Assembly (NCBI GenBank): GCA_938003985.1 | Contig: CALKWZ010000016.1 | Location: 124,001 to 188,000, forward strand | Direction: 5' to 3' | Source of the DNA: an uncultured Verrucomicrobiota bacterium | GTDB taxonomy: Bacteria > Verrucomicrobiota > Kiritimatiellia > CAIQIC01 > Lenti-01 | Length of the DNA: 64,000 bases | In this document: positions 45,826-53,916 of the stretch, piece by piece | Numbering within the stretch: the first letter of the stretch is position 1 | Layout of the letters: each line of letters starts with the position of its first letter | Translations under genes and position numbers: made by a program | The notes under the pieces: generated by a model | What the model was told of the DNA's origin: nothing | Database searches by the model: none | What the model saw: the letters and a program-made list of their open reading frames with translations, nothing else

Positions 45826-47130
45826 TCAGTCCCAGGTCTGGGGCTGGCCGGTGGCGGAGATCACGGCATGCCACAGGTCGCTTTCGACGTCGATTTTCTT
45901 GCGGCTGGCCACGGCCAGGGGGATGGGCACGTGGACGTAGACGCCGTTCCAATCGCCGACGATGAGGTCGGTCTTGCCGGCCATGGCCGCATGGACCGCG
46001 TGCCGGGCGTAGGCGTCGCACAGGCGCGCGTCCTGCGAGTTGGCGGGCACGGAACGGATGACGTAGGACGGATCGATGTACTTGAGGTTGACCTCGGTGC
46101 CCTTTTCCTTGAAGTAGGCCGCGATGCGGTCGCGCAGGAAGATGCCCACGTCGGCTTTCTTGCGGTTGCCGGATTTGTCTCGGCCGTCCTCTTGTTCGAG
46201 GAGATCCTGCCCGGCGCCCTCCGCGACGACGACGACGGCGTGGTGGCGCTCGACCATGCGCCGGTGCAGCGCGGCCAGGAAGCCTTTGGGTCCGTCCAGG
46301 CGCAGCGGCACTTCGGGAACCAGCACGAAATTGACTTCCTGCGAGGCCACGGCGGCGCCCGCGGCGATGAAGCCGGAATCGCGGCCCATCAACTTGACGA
46401 GACCGATGCCGTTGGGCGCGCCCTTCGATTCGCAGTGCGCGCCGTCGAGGATGGCGCGCGCCGATTCGATGGCGCTGAAATAGCCGAACGTCTGGCGGAC
46501 GTACTGGATGTCGTTGTCGATGGTCTTGGGCACGCCCACGACGGCGATCGGCAACTGGCGGCGGGCGATTTCCTCGACGAGGGCATGGGAGCCCTTCTGG
46601 GTGCCGTCGCCGCCGACGCTCAGGAGAACGTCGATCTTCCGCTGGACGAGGAAATCGACCATGTCGCCGATTTCCTGCTGGCCGCGGGAAGAGGAGAGGA
46701 GGGTGCCGCCGTCGCGGTGGACGTGGTCGACGAGTTCGGGGGTCAGGACGAGCGGAGGCTCGGCCTGGAAGGTGAGTCCCTGGTAGCCGTGGCGGATGCC
46801 GAGGACCTCGCGCACGCCGTAGTTGTGGTGCAGTTCCAGGAAGGCGGAGCGGATGACGTTGTTGAGGCCGGGGCACAGGCCGCCGCACGTGACGATGGCC
46901 GCGCGGGTTTTCCTGGGATCGAAGAAGATCTTTTGGCGCGGACCGGCTTTTTCGAAAAAGGTGTCGGCATCGACCGGTTCGCCGGGGGCGATCTCGACCT
47001 GGTGGCGAACGCGGGTCTTGTCGGAGATGAAATTGCCGATGCGGTCGCCGCGCTGCGTGTTGAGCGCCAGCGGCGAATCGTGCAGGCACGGGCCGAGGTT
47101 GCGGATGGCGGTATCGATGACGGGGGGCAT
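45826..47130 (-). CDS. pfk: 6-phosphofructokinase, probably ATP-dependent
   Basis: This 434-residue group II PFK phosphorylates fructose-6-phosphate. It has GGDGTQKG, where a second Asp (GGDD) would mean pyrophosphate use, together with PKTIDND. That mix is seen in the long 'clade X' enzymes that use ATP. An N-terminal extension of about 80 residues precedes the CGGLCPGLN motif. GGAG precedes the ATG at 47130. It lies 17 bases after the DUF4139-like gene. Confidence 0.88.
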   Translation of the reverse strand: MPPVIDTAIRNLGPCLHDSPLALNTQRGDRIGNFISDKTRVRHQVEIAPGEPVDADTFFEKAGPRQKIFFDPRKTRAAIVTCGGLCPGLNNVIRSAFLELHHNYGVREVLGIRHGYQGLTFQAEPPLVLTPELVDHVHRDGGTLLSSSRGQQEIGDMVDFLVQRKIDVLLSVGGDGTQKGSHALVEEIARRQLPIAVVGVPKTIDNDIQYVRQTFGYFSAIESARAILDGAHCESKGAPNGIGLVKLMGRDSGFIAAGAAVASQEVNFVLVPEVPLRLDGPKGFLAALHRRMVERHHAVVVVAEGAGQDLLEQEDGRDKSGNRKKADVGIFLRDRIAAYFKEKGTEVNLKYIDPSYVIRSVPANSQDARLCDAYARHAVHAAMAGKTDLIVGDWNGVYVHVPIPLAVASRKKIDVESDLWHAVISATGQPQTWD

Positions 47131-47147
47131 GGGGGTCTCCGGTGGCT

Positions 47148-48431
47148 TCAGGTCTGTTTGCGCGCCACGAGGCGCAGGCGATAGGTGATGGTCTTGGTGG
47201 ACTGCGGGGGCAGGGTCAGCTCGAATTGCAGGGAGCGGGTCGTTTCCGTGCAGGGCAGCGAGGAGCGGACGAGGCTCCATTGCATGGGCGTCGCCGGCTT
47301 CTCGATCACCTGGATCCGGACGGGCGAGGCCAGGTCGTTGACGAGAACGATGGAATACTCCGCCTGGCGGGCGCCTTCGGGCAGCGGCTTGTCTTCCAGA
47401 AGCTGGCGGCTGGCGCGGACGGTTTCGACGGGCCCCAGATCGAGCCGGAAGGTGCCGGGGAACGGCGTGTGGAGGGCCCGGCCCGTTTGGAACGGCGCGC
47501 CGCGCGCCGCGCCGAGGAATACGTGCGCTTCGCCGGGGGGGAGCGGAAAGCCCAACCCCATGGTCGCGGCGTTGGGCACGAGCAGCACGCGTCGCAACGG
47601 CAGGCCGCCCTGCCGGGTCGGCGCGGGAATTTCGTCCGAATCGCAGACGTGCGCGATCTGGGCGGGCTTGCGCACCACGTGGGCGAATTGGATTTCAGCG
47701 GTGCCGGCGGGGAGAATGTCGGCCTCGGTTTGCAAAGGATAGACGGCCGGCACGAGCGGGGCGGCTTCCGCGGGCCGCAACCAGAGATCGGTCAGCGCGG
47801 TTTCGGGGTTCAGGGCGAGCAGGCCGAACGGCTTGGGCGGCGGCTGCAGGGCCGTATCCGTGCCGACGACCGAAATGCGCGCGCCGGGGAAGGTTGCCGC
47901 CGTGCCGTTGCGGATGCGCAGGTAGCCCATGAGATCGACCTGGACGGCTTCGATCGAGGTGGGGCCAATACCGCGGACGACGACGCGGTAGAAGGCGGAC
48001 CAGTCGAAATCCGGCAGGCGATAAGTCAGGGAATGGCCCATGACGTGGGAGAGGGGCTGGGCCAGTTGGATTTCGAGCCGGTTGCGCGCGGGCGGTGGCG
48101 GCGGTTCGGGCCGGGGACGCCAGACCACGGGGGCGTCGTCCGCGGCGACGGGTTCGGCCGCCGCGGCGTCGAGCCAGCGCCACTCGCGGATCGGCCACGG
48201 CCGGCGGACGTTCCAGACCTGGAGCGTGTCGAGGTCGATTTGCGCGGGGGGATTCGTCCAGACGATGCGTTCGATTTCCTTTTCGCCGGAGGGCGGGAAG
48301 AATTCGCGCACCCAGGCCTGGCCTTGGCCGACGGTCAGCCGGGCGGGTTCCGCACCGGCGGAACCCGCGCCCGCCAGCGCGAGCGCGGCCAGCGCCGCAA
48401 GGCGGCAAAACGGATGGCGGAGCGCATTCAT
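47148..48431 (-). CDS. Secreted DUF4139-like protein, function unknown
   Basis: This 427-residue protein has a signal peptide (about residues 1-27). The middle (HSLTYRLPDFDWSAFYRVVVRG) and the end (YSIVLVNDLASPVRIQVIEK, then a LPPQSTKTITYRLRL strand) resemble the beta-rich DUF4139 domain of secreted and envelope proteins. The ATG at 48431 follows a well-placed promoter. Function is not known. It is probably co-transcribed with pfk. Confidence 0.7.
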   Translation of the reverse strand: MNALRHPFCRLAALAALALAGAGSAGAEPARLTVGQGQAWVREFFPPSGEKEIERIVWTNPPAQIDLDTLQVWNVRRPWPIREWRWLDAAAAEPVAADDAPVVWRPRPEPPPPPARNRLEIQLAQPLSHVMGHSLTYRLPDFDWSAFYRVVVRGIGPTSIEAVQVDLMGYLRIRNGTAATFPGARISVVGTDTALQPPPKPFGLLALNPETALTDLWLRPAEAAPLVPAVYPLQTEADILPAGTAEIQFAHVVRKPAQIAHVCDSDEIPAPTRQGGLPLRRVLLVPNAATMGLGFPLPPGEAHVFLGAARGAPFQTGRALHTPFPGTFRLDLGPVETVRASRQLLEDKPLPEGARQAEYSIVLVNDLASPVRIQVIEKPATPMQWSLVRSSLPCTETTRSLQFELTLPPQSTKTITYRLRLVARKQT

Positions 48432-48442
48432 CGATGGCCGAC

Positions 48443-48471
48443 AGCATAGGCGGCGCGCCGGCCCGCCGCAA
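48443..48471 (-). promoter_or_regulatory. Promoter of the DUF4139-like/pfk unit
   Basis: TTGCGG (48466-48471), a 17-base spacer and TATGCT (48443-48448) end 11 bases before the ATG at 48431; no Shine-Dalgarno sequence. Confidence 0.6.
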
Positions 48472-48521
48472 GGCGAGATTCCCTTGCGGGCGGCGCCGCG
48501 AACGGAATTTCCCGCGGCGGA

Positions 48522-48550
48522 TTGATTTCCGTCCGGGCGTCGGGTAGGTT
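48522..48550 (+). promoter_or_regulatory. Promoter of apgM
   Basis: TTGATT (48522-48527), a 17-base spacer and TAGGTT (48545-48550) end 10 bases before the ATG at 48561; no Shine-Dalgarno sequence. Confidence 0.6.
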
Positions 48551-48560
48551 GACCAGCCAA

Positions 48561-49763
48561 ATGAGCGCAAAAAGGAAAATCGCGGTTTTGGTGGGCGACG
48601 GCATGGGCGACGAACCGGTGGCGGTGCTGGGCGGGAAGACCCCGCTGCAGGTGGCGCGGATTCCGGCCATCCGGCGCGTCGCGGCGCTGGGGCAGGTCCA
48701 GCTCGTGCACACCGTGCCGGCCGGGCTGGCGCCGGGCAGCGACGTGGCGAACATGGGCCTGCTGGGCTACAACGCGAAGGAAAACTACACCGGCCGCGCG
48801 GCGATCGAAGCCGCGGGCGCGCGCATCCCGCTGGAAGCGGCGGACGTCGCCTACCGCACCAACCTGGTGACCCTCGCGGACGGCCAGATGCTGGATTATT
48901 CCGCCGGCGACATTTCCAACGAGGAAGCGCACCAGCTGGTCGCCGCGCTGAACGCGGCCGTGGCGCGCGACGGCCTGCGGTTCCACGGCGGCGTGAGCTA
49001 TCGCCATCTGCTGATCTGGCGCAACGGGCCGCTCGAACTGGTCCTGACCCCGCCGCACGAAATTTCCGGCAAGCCGGTCGCCGGATTCCTGCCGAAGGGC
49101 CCGCGCGCGGAGGAATTCCTGGCGCTGATGGATCTCTCGCGGCACGTCTTCGCGGAACATCCCGTGAACCGCGAGCGCCTCGCGAAAGGCAAGCGCCCGG
49201 CCACCCAGATCTGGCCGTGGGGCTTCGGCAAGGCGATGGCGCTGGAGCGCTATCCGGACCGCTACGGGTTGCGGGGCGGCGTGATCACCGCCGTGGATCT
49301 CGTGCGCGGGCTGGCGGAACTGTGCGGACTGGAAGTCATTCCCGTTGCCGGCGCCACCGGCTGGATCGACACCAACTACGCCGGCAAGGCGCAGGCGGCG
49401 ATCGACTGCCTGCGGCGGTCGGACTTCGTCTACGTGCACGTGGAAGCCCCGGACGAGTGCGGCCACAAGGGCATGGCGGAGGAAAAAGTCCGCGCGATCG
49501 AAAATTTCGACCGCCAGGTCGTCGCGCCCGTCTGGGCCGCGCTGGAAGCGGACGGCGAACCGTACCGGCTGATCGTCTGCACCGACCACCGCACCCCGAT
49601 CGCGAAGCGGGGACACACCTCCGATCCGGTGCCGTTCGCCTGGGTGGATGGCCCGCTGGGCGCCGGCGCGTCGTCGGCTGCGGAAGCGGCGTTCGACGAA
49701 TTCCTGCCGGCGGCGGGGCAACCGCCGCTGGTGTGCGACGTCGTCTCCAGGCTGTTGAAGTAG
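48561..49763 (+). CDS. apgM: Cofactor-independent phosphoglycerate mutase, archaeal-type
   Basis: This 400-residue alkaline-phosphatase-superfamily protein interconverts 3- and 2-phosphoglycerate. It shows VLVGDGMGDEP at the N-terminus, PAGLAPGSDVANM..LGYN, and the metal-binding HVEAPDECGHKG and CTDHRTP motifs of ApgM. The ATG at 48561 is preferred over the upstream start because the promoter -10 box ends at 48550. It converges with the ETF-QO-like gene, 4 bases apart. Confidence 0.93.
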   Translation: MSAKRKIAVLVGDGMGDEPVAVLGGKTPLQVARIPAIRRVAALGQVQLVHTVPAGLAPGSDVANMGLLGYNAKENYTGRAAIEAAGARIPLEAADVAYRTNLVTLADGQMLDYSAGDISNEEAHQLVAALNAAVARDGLRFHGGVSYRHLLIWRNGPLELVLTPPHEISGKPVAGFLPKGPRAEEFLALMDLSRHVFAEHPVNRERLAKGKRPATQIWPWGFGKAMALERYPDRYGLRGGVITAVDLVRGLAELCGLEVIPVAGATGWIDTNYAGKAQAAIDCLRRSDFVYVHVEAPDECGHKGMAEEKVRAIENFDRQVVAPVWAALEADGEPYRLIVCTDHRTPIAKRGHTSDPVPFAWVDGPLGAGASSAAEAAFDEFLPAAGQPPLVCDVVSRLLK

Positions 49764-49767
49764 CCGC

Positions 49768-51294
49768 TCAGGACAGGCGGTAGTCCGGCCCGACGCCGTG
49801 CCGCGGCGTCCGCCAGTCGATGTTGTCGAACGGGCACTTGAGGGTGCAGCAGCGGCATTGCACGCAGTTTTCCGCGCGGATGGCGATGGATTCGCCGGCG
49901 CCGGCCGCATAGACGTTGGCGGGGCAGAACCGGGTGCAGGGGGCGGCGTGGAGCCGGAAGCACGCGCGGCATTTCTCCGGATCGCGGATTTCGATGTGTT
50001 CGGACGCGACGCGCGTGCGCAGATGCGCGAGATACAGATCGGAATCGAGCCCGAAATCGAGCGGTCCCTGGTCGGCCGCGGCGGCGGTCGGCGCGGCGGG
50101 CCCGATGGGGTCCAGGCAGGTGCGCTCATCGCGTTGCGCGAGGCGTCCGGCGGGCAGGAGTCCGCGGGTCAGCCATGCGAGGCCGGCGGCGGCCATGCCG
50201 ACGGGCAGGCCGGCGCGGAACGCCGCGCGGTAGTTGGGCGTGCGGCGCAGGCCCGCGAGGGAGGGAATCTCTTCCGGCCGGAGCGGCCCGCCGCGCAGGA
50301 TGGCGTCGGCGGCGGCCATGCCGGACTCGATCGCCAGATGCAGCCCCTTGAGTTCCATGACGTCGACGAGCCCGGCGGAGTCGCCGACGACGAACGCGCC
50401 GGGGGCGTTGAAGTTCGGCAGCGCATGCCAGCCGCCTTCGGGCACCAGCCGCGCGCCGTATTCGACGGCCCGCCCGCCGGCGACGTGCCGCTGCACGAGC
50501 GGATGCCGTTTCCAGCGGCGGAACCATTCGTGCGGATGGACTTCGGGCGCGCGGTAGTCGAGCGCGAGCGCGAGGCCCAGGGCCACGTGGGTGGCGTCGA
50601 CGTGGTAGAGGAACCCTCCGCCGTAGATGTCGGAACCGAGCGGATAGCCGAACGTGTGGAGCACCGTGCCGACGGCGGCCGGATTCGGCGGGATCTCGAC
50701 GACTTCCTTGAGGCCGAGTCCGTGCGTCTGGAGATTCTTTCCGCGCAGCTCGGGATGCCGCGCGTACAGCTCGCGGGTCAGCAGCCCGGCGGGACCTTCG
50801 GCCAGGACGGTCGTCGGCGCCAGCAGAGTCTCGTCGTGGGTGGCGACGCCGGCGACGCGGTCGCCCTCCCAGACCAGGGCGTCGGCGGTCTGGCCGGTCA
50901 GGATGTCCACCCCGAGATCGCCGGCGATCTGGGCCAGCGCGTGCCCGAGGGCGGAGACGGAAACGAGAGGCAGGCCCTGCATGCGCATCTTGGGCGGCAC
51001 GAAGGGCAGGCGGAAGGACGAGCGCGGCGTCAGCGCGTGGAACGAATCGCGGGCCACGAGGGGACCGAGGCGCAGGAAGGCGAATTCCGACGGCGTGAGC
51101 AGGCGGCGCAGCGCGTCGGTGCGCATCACCGCGCCGGACAGCAGATGGCCGCCGGCGTGCGCGGACTTTTCCAGCACGACGATGCGGCGGGCTTCCTTCG
51201 CTTCGCGCGCCAGCCGGATGGCGCACGCCAGCCCCGCCGGTCCGGCGCCGACGATCAGGACGTCCGCCTTCAGATGGCTAGGATTCGACTGCAC
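49768..51294 (-). CDS. ETF:quinone oxidoreductase/FixC-like flavoprotein with iron-sulfur tail
   Basis: This 508-residue protein has an N-terminal FAD motif VGAGPAGLACA and the GLKEVVEIPP..GTVLHTFGYPLG region of ETF-QO, which moves electrons from electron-transferring flavoprotein to quinone. The C-terminal 67 residues hold nine cysteines (442, 445, 453, 457, 477, 480, 482, 483, 487) and the N-I-D-W...GVGP.Y end typical of the family. Known ETF-QOs have one [4Fe-4S] cluster; the extra cysteines suggest two. The GTG at 51294 is chosen over the TTG at 51312 because the promoter lies between them. No etfAB is nearby. Confidence 0.82.
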   Translation of the reverse strand: MQSNPSHLKADVLIVGAGPAGLACAIRLAREAKEARRIVVLEKSAHAGGHLLSGAVMRTDALRRLLTPSEFAFLRLGPLVARDSFHALTPRSSFRLPFVPPKMRMQGLPLVSVSALGHALAQIAGDLGVDILTGQTADALVWEGDRVAGVATHDETLLAPTTVLAEGPAGLLTRELYARHPELRGKNLQTHGLGLKEVVEIPPNPAAVGTVLHTFGYPLGSDIYGGGFLYHVDATHVALGLALALDYRAPEVHPHEWFRRWKRHPLVQRHVAGGRAVEYGARLVPEGGWHALPNFNAPGAFVVGDSAGLVDVMELKGLHLAIESGMAAADAILRGGPLRPEEIPSLAGLRRTPNYRAAFRAGLPVGMAAAGLAWLTRGLLPAGRLAQRDERTCLDPIGPAAPTAAAADQGPLDFGLDSDLYLAHLRTRVASEHIEIRDPEKCRACFRLHAAPCTRFCPANVYAAGAGESIAIRAENCVQCRCCTLKCPFDNIDWRTPRHGVGPDYRLS

Positions 51295-51300
51295 TCCGGC

Positions 51301-51328
51301 AGGATAGCGCAACGGGCGGGGAAGACAA
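51301..51328 (-). promoter_or_regulatory. Promoter of the ETF-QO-like gene
   Basis: TTGTCT (51323-51328), a 16-base spacer and TATCCT (51301-51306) end 6 bases before the GTG at 51294, as in leaderless genes. Confidence 0.55.
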
Positions 51329-51345
51329 GGAACGATGCGGGCCGC

Positions 51346-52251
51346 TCAGGCGCGCGCCGCGGAGACGAGGACTTCGCCGATTTCGGTTTCTCCCGGCGCG
51401 AGGACGCGGGCGGCGCCGGGACGGTTCAGGGAGCCGGGCGGCGCCTGCCACGGTTCGTCGCAGAAAAACGGCTGGTCGGGCAGGGTGTAGAACTGGCGGA
51501 AGCGGAACGCCGGCGAAGCGGATTGCCGCAGCGCGACGCCGTCGGGAAAGCGCAAGGTGGTGTCGCGGTCGTCGCCGAGTTCGAGCAGCAGTTCGTTGAC
51601 GTCGACGTCGGCGATGGACATCGGAAACGCCGGCGGGCGGGTGTCGGCGACGAGGTCGGTCTTGGTGGCGTTGTAGAGGTGGCGGTTGACCGGCTGGGCG
51701 GCGAAGAGCGTCTGCTCTTTGCCGGCGCCCGGCGCCGGCGTCAGGAAGTAGGGATGGAAGCCGGCGTAGTACGGCATCGGAGCGCCGCCCGCGTTGCGCA
51801 CGGCGAGCCGGCCGGAGAGGCCGGCGGCGGAAACGGAATAGAGCAAGTCCAGTTCGAAGGCGAAGGGATAGCTCGCCCGCGTCGCGGCGTTGTCCGTCAG
51901 CCGCAGCCGCAAGGCGTCGGGGCGCGCGGCGTCGACCACCTCCCACGGATGGCGCATGGCGAAGCCGTGGATGGGCAGGACGTAGGGCCGGTCGCCGACG
52001 CGGTATTGGCCGCGGACGCCGTCCTGCAGCAGCCGCCCGCAAACGGGAAACAGCGGCGGCAGGCCGCCGCGGAGCTCTTCCGTCGCGCGATCCCAGAACC
52101 ACGGGTAGCGAAAGAGGGCTTCCGCGAGCACGCCGAGGCGCAGCGACGCGACGATGCCGCCGAGTTCGGGGACGATCTCCGCGCGGACGGCGCCGTCGGA
52201 CGAGGCGATCGAAAAGACGCGGCAACCTTCCTGGGTTCGTTCCTGGGCCAT
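51346..52251 (-). CDS. Aldose 1-epimerase family protein
   Basis: This 301-residue galactose-mutarotase fold protein has a PELGGIVASLRLG start, PIHGFAMRHPW (catalytic His region) and YYAGFHPYF. It probably interconverts anomers of a sugar or sugar phosphate (YeaD-like). The ATG at 52251 is preferred to one 33 bases upstream. No signal peptide. Confidence 0.85.
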   Translation of the reverse strand: MAQERTQEGCRVFSIASSDGAVRAEIVPELGGIVASLRLGVLAEALFRYPWFWDRATEELRGGLPPLFPVCGRLLQDGVRGQYRVGDRPYVLPIHGFAMRHPWEVVDAARPDALRLRLTDNAATRASYPFAFELDLLYSVSAAGLSGRLAVRNAGGAPMPYYAGFHPYFLTPAPGAGKEQTLFAAQPVNRHLYNATKTDLVADTRPPAFPMSIADVDVNELLLELGDDRDTTLRFPDGVALRQSASPAFRFRQFYTLPDQPFFCDEPWQAPPGSLNRPGAARVLAPGETEIGEVLVSAARA

Positions 52252-52300
52252 GGCGGGGATTCCTTCGGGCCGGGAGTTAAGCAAACCCGCCGCGGCCGCA

Positions 52301-53824
52301 TCAAGCGGGAGTTTCGGCGGCTTCGGCCGGCGGCAGCTTGGGATGGTACTGCCGTTCGTGGCGGTCGGCGCGGATCTTGACGTAGGCGCGCAGCGCGAGG
52401 TTGGCCGCGAGGCCCAAGACGAGGCCGGCGGTGCCCGCTTTCAGCAGGCCCCAGGCGACCGCGGCGGCGGCGACCAGCGCGAGCAGGCCGCCGAAGAACC
52501 AACTGAACACCACCCAGATGGCGCGGCCGATCTTGAGGTCGGCGTCGCCGCGGGCCATCGTGCGGTCGCCCATGCCGGTGGCGACGACGGCGGCGAAGGT
52601 GACGTAGGTGGTGGAGACGGGCAGGCCGTTGCTGGAGGCGAAGGCGATGACGCTGGCGCTGACGGACATGATGACGGCCGCGCGCAGGGGGTCGAAGTGC
52701 ACGCGCTTGCCGGTTTCCGTGCGCTGCGGGGGCGGGGCCAGATCGGGGCCGGCGGGCCGCAGGCGCAGGAGCGCCCGCGCGATCGCCTTGCACCAGCCCG
52801 GCGCGTAGAGGGCGATGTGGTCGAACTGGCTGCCGGTGTTGACCGCCGCGCGCGTGACGCGCTGGGCGCTTTTCGTCGTCATGCCCAGCACGAGCAGCAA
52901 CCCGCAGACGGCCAGCAGCCAGATGGGCAGGGACATTTTCGTGGCTTCCGCGGTGCCGACGTCGGCGTGCTTCCAGAGCCAGAAGGCGGACAGGCCCGGC
53001 GAGGCGCCGTTGGCGAGGTCGTTTTGGCCGAAGGCGAACGCCAGGCACAGCATGCCGAGGATCGCCAGGATGCCGAACAGGCGCTTCGTGAGGCGCTCCT
53101 GGAAGATCGTGGCGAGCACGTGGATGAGCAAGGTCGCGGCGCCCCACGCGACGAGCAGGAAACCGCCCATGCCGAGGCGCTCGACGAAGTGCTCGCGGAA
53201 CGCCGCGATGCACGGCACGGCCTTCATGCCTTTGAGGACCATGAACCACGACAGCCAGGTGAGCATCAGGCCGGCGATCCACGGCCCATGCAGGAGCACG
53301 CGCAGATGGTCGGTGTGTTCGTCCTGGATGGCGGCGCGGAAGACGCGCTGCACGAGGAAACCGGCGATGCCGGTGAGCAGGATGGACACCCCGATGGCGT
53401 TGAGGACCGTGCCGACCTTGCCCCAGTGGACGAGGCCGAGGGAGAGCGAGACGCCGAGCGCGGCGCCGACGAGTTCGAAGATGAGCGAGGCCGTGGTGCT
53501 GACGGGCATGCCGTAGGCCGAGTAGGCGTGCAGCAGCGCCGTGTCCACGATATAGGCCGAAACGTAGACGATCATGGCCTGATGGAGCTGGAGCTGGCCC
53601 GGTTCGAAAATGCCCTTGCGGGCCGTTTCCATGACGGGGGAGGAGAACAGCGCGCCGGCGAGCACGGCGGCGCCCGCGAGCCAGACCGCGGAGCGGTGCG
53701 ACATGACGCGCGCCCCAAACACGCCGTTGATGAGGTTGGCGGCGTCGTTCTTGCCGACTTCGAGACAATCCCAGGCGAGCATGCCCACGGCGACGGCCAT
53801 CAGCAGGGTAGCGAACTCCGGCAT
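52301..53824 (-). CDS. pit: PiT-family phosphate transporter
   Basis: This 507-residue membrane protein has about 12 segments. The duplicated PiT signatures are GKNDAANLINGVFGARV near the N-terminus and FGQNDLANGASPG in the middle, each followed by PVSTT repeats. It moves phosphate with H+ or Na+. AAAGGAG (about 53830-53837) precedes the ATG at 53824, so this gene has a normal leader. Confidence 0.93.
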   Translation of the reverse strand: MPEFATLLMAVAVGMLAWDCLEVGKNDAANLINGVFGARVMSHRSAVWLAGAAVLAGALFSSPVMETARKGIFEPGQLQLHQAMIVYVSAYIVDTALLHAYSAYGMPVSTTASLIFELVGAALGVSLSLGLVHWGKVGTVLNAIGVSILLTGIAGFLVQRVFRAAIQDEHTDHLRVLLHGPWIAGLMLTWLSWFMVLKGMKAVPCIAAFREHFVERLGMGGFLLVAWGAATLLIHVLATIFQERLTKRLFGILAILGMLCLAFAFGQNDLANGASPGLSAFWLWKHADVGTAEATKMSLPIWLLAVCGLLLVLGMTTKSAQRVTRAAVNTGSQFDHIALYAPGWCKAIARALLRLRPAGPDLAPPPQRTETGKRVHFDPLRAAVIMSVSASVIAFASSNGLPVSTTYVTFAAVVATGMGDRTMARGDADLKIGRAIWVVFSWFFGGLLALVAAAAVAWGLLKAGTAGLVLGLAANLALRAYVKIRADRHERQYHPKLPPAEAAETPA

Positions 53825-53863
53825 ATGCGCTCCTTTCGACCACAACACGTGGTTCGCCCGCGC

Positions 53864-53892
53864 ACGGTAACGGGAGAAATCGGGGATGGCAA
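53864..53892 (-). promoter_or_regulatory. Promoter of pit
   Basis: TTGCCA (53887-53892), a 17-base spacer and TACCGT (53864-53869) lie 39 bases before the ATG, leaving room for the Shine-Dalgarno sequence. Confidence 0.5.
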
Positions 53893-53898
53893 GGAAAA

Positions 53899-53916
53899 AA
53901 GTAAAACGCTTTACTT
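53899..53916. promoter_or_regulatory. Palindrome upstream of pit: LacI-type operator or weak terminator
   Basis: AAGTAAA and TTTACTT are perfect 7-bp arms around ACGC (18 bp). The inner 14 bases match GTAAAnCGnTTTAC. It overlaps the stop codon of the upstream gene and lies 7 bases ahead of the pit -35 box. A run of Ts follows on the minus strand, so it could also be a weak terminator. Confidence 0.5.
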
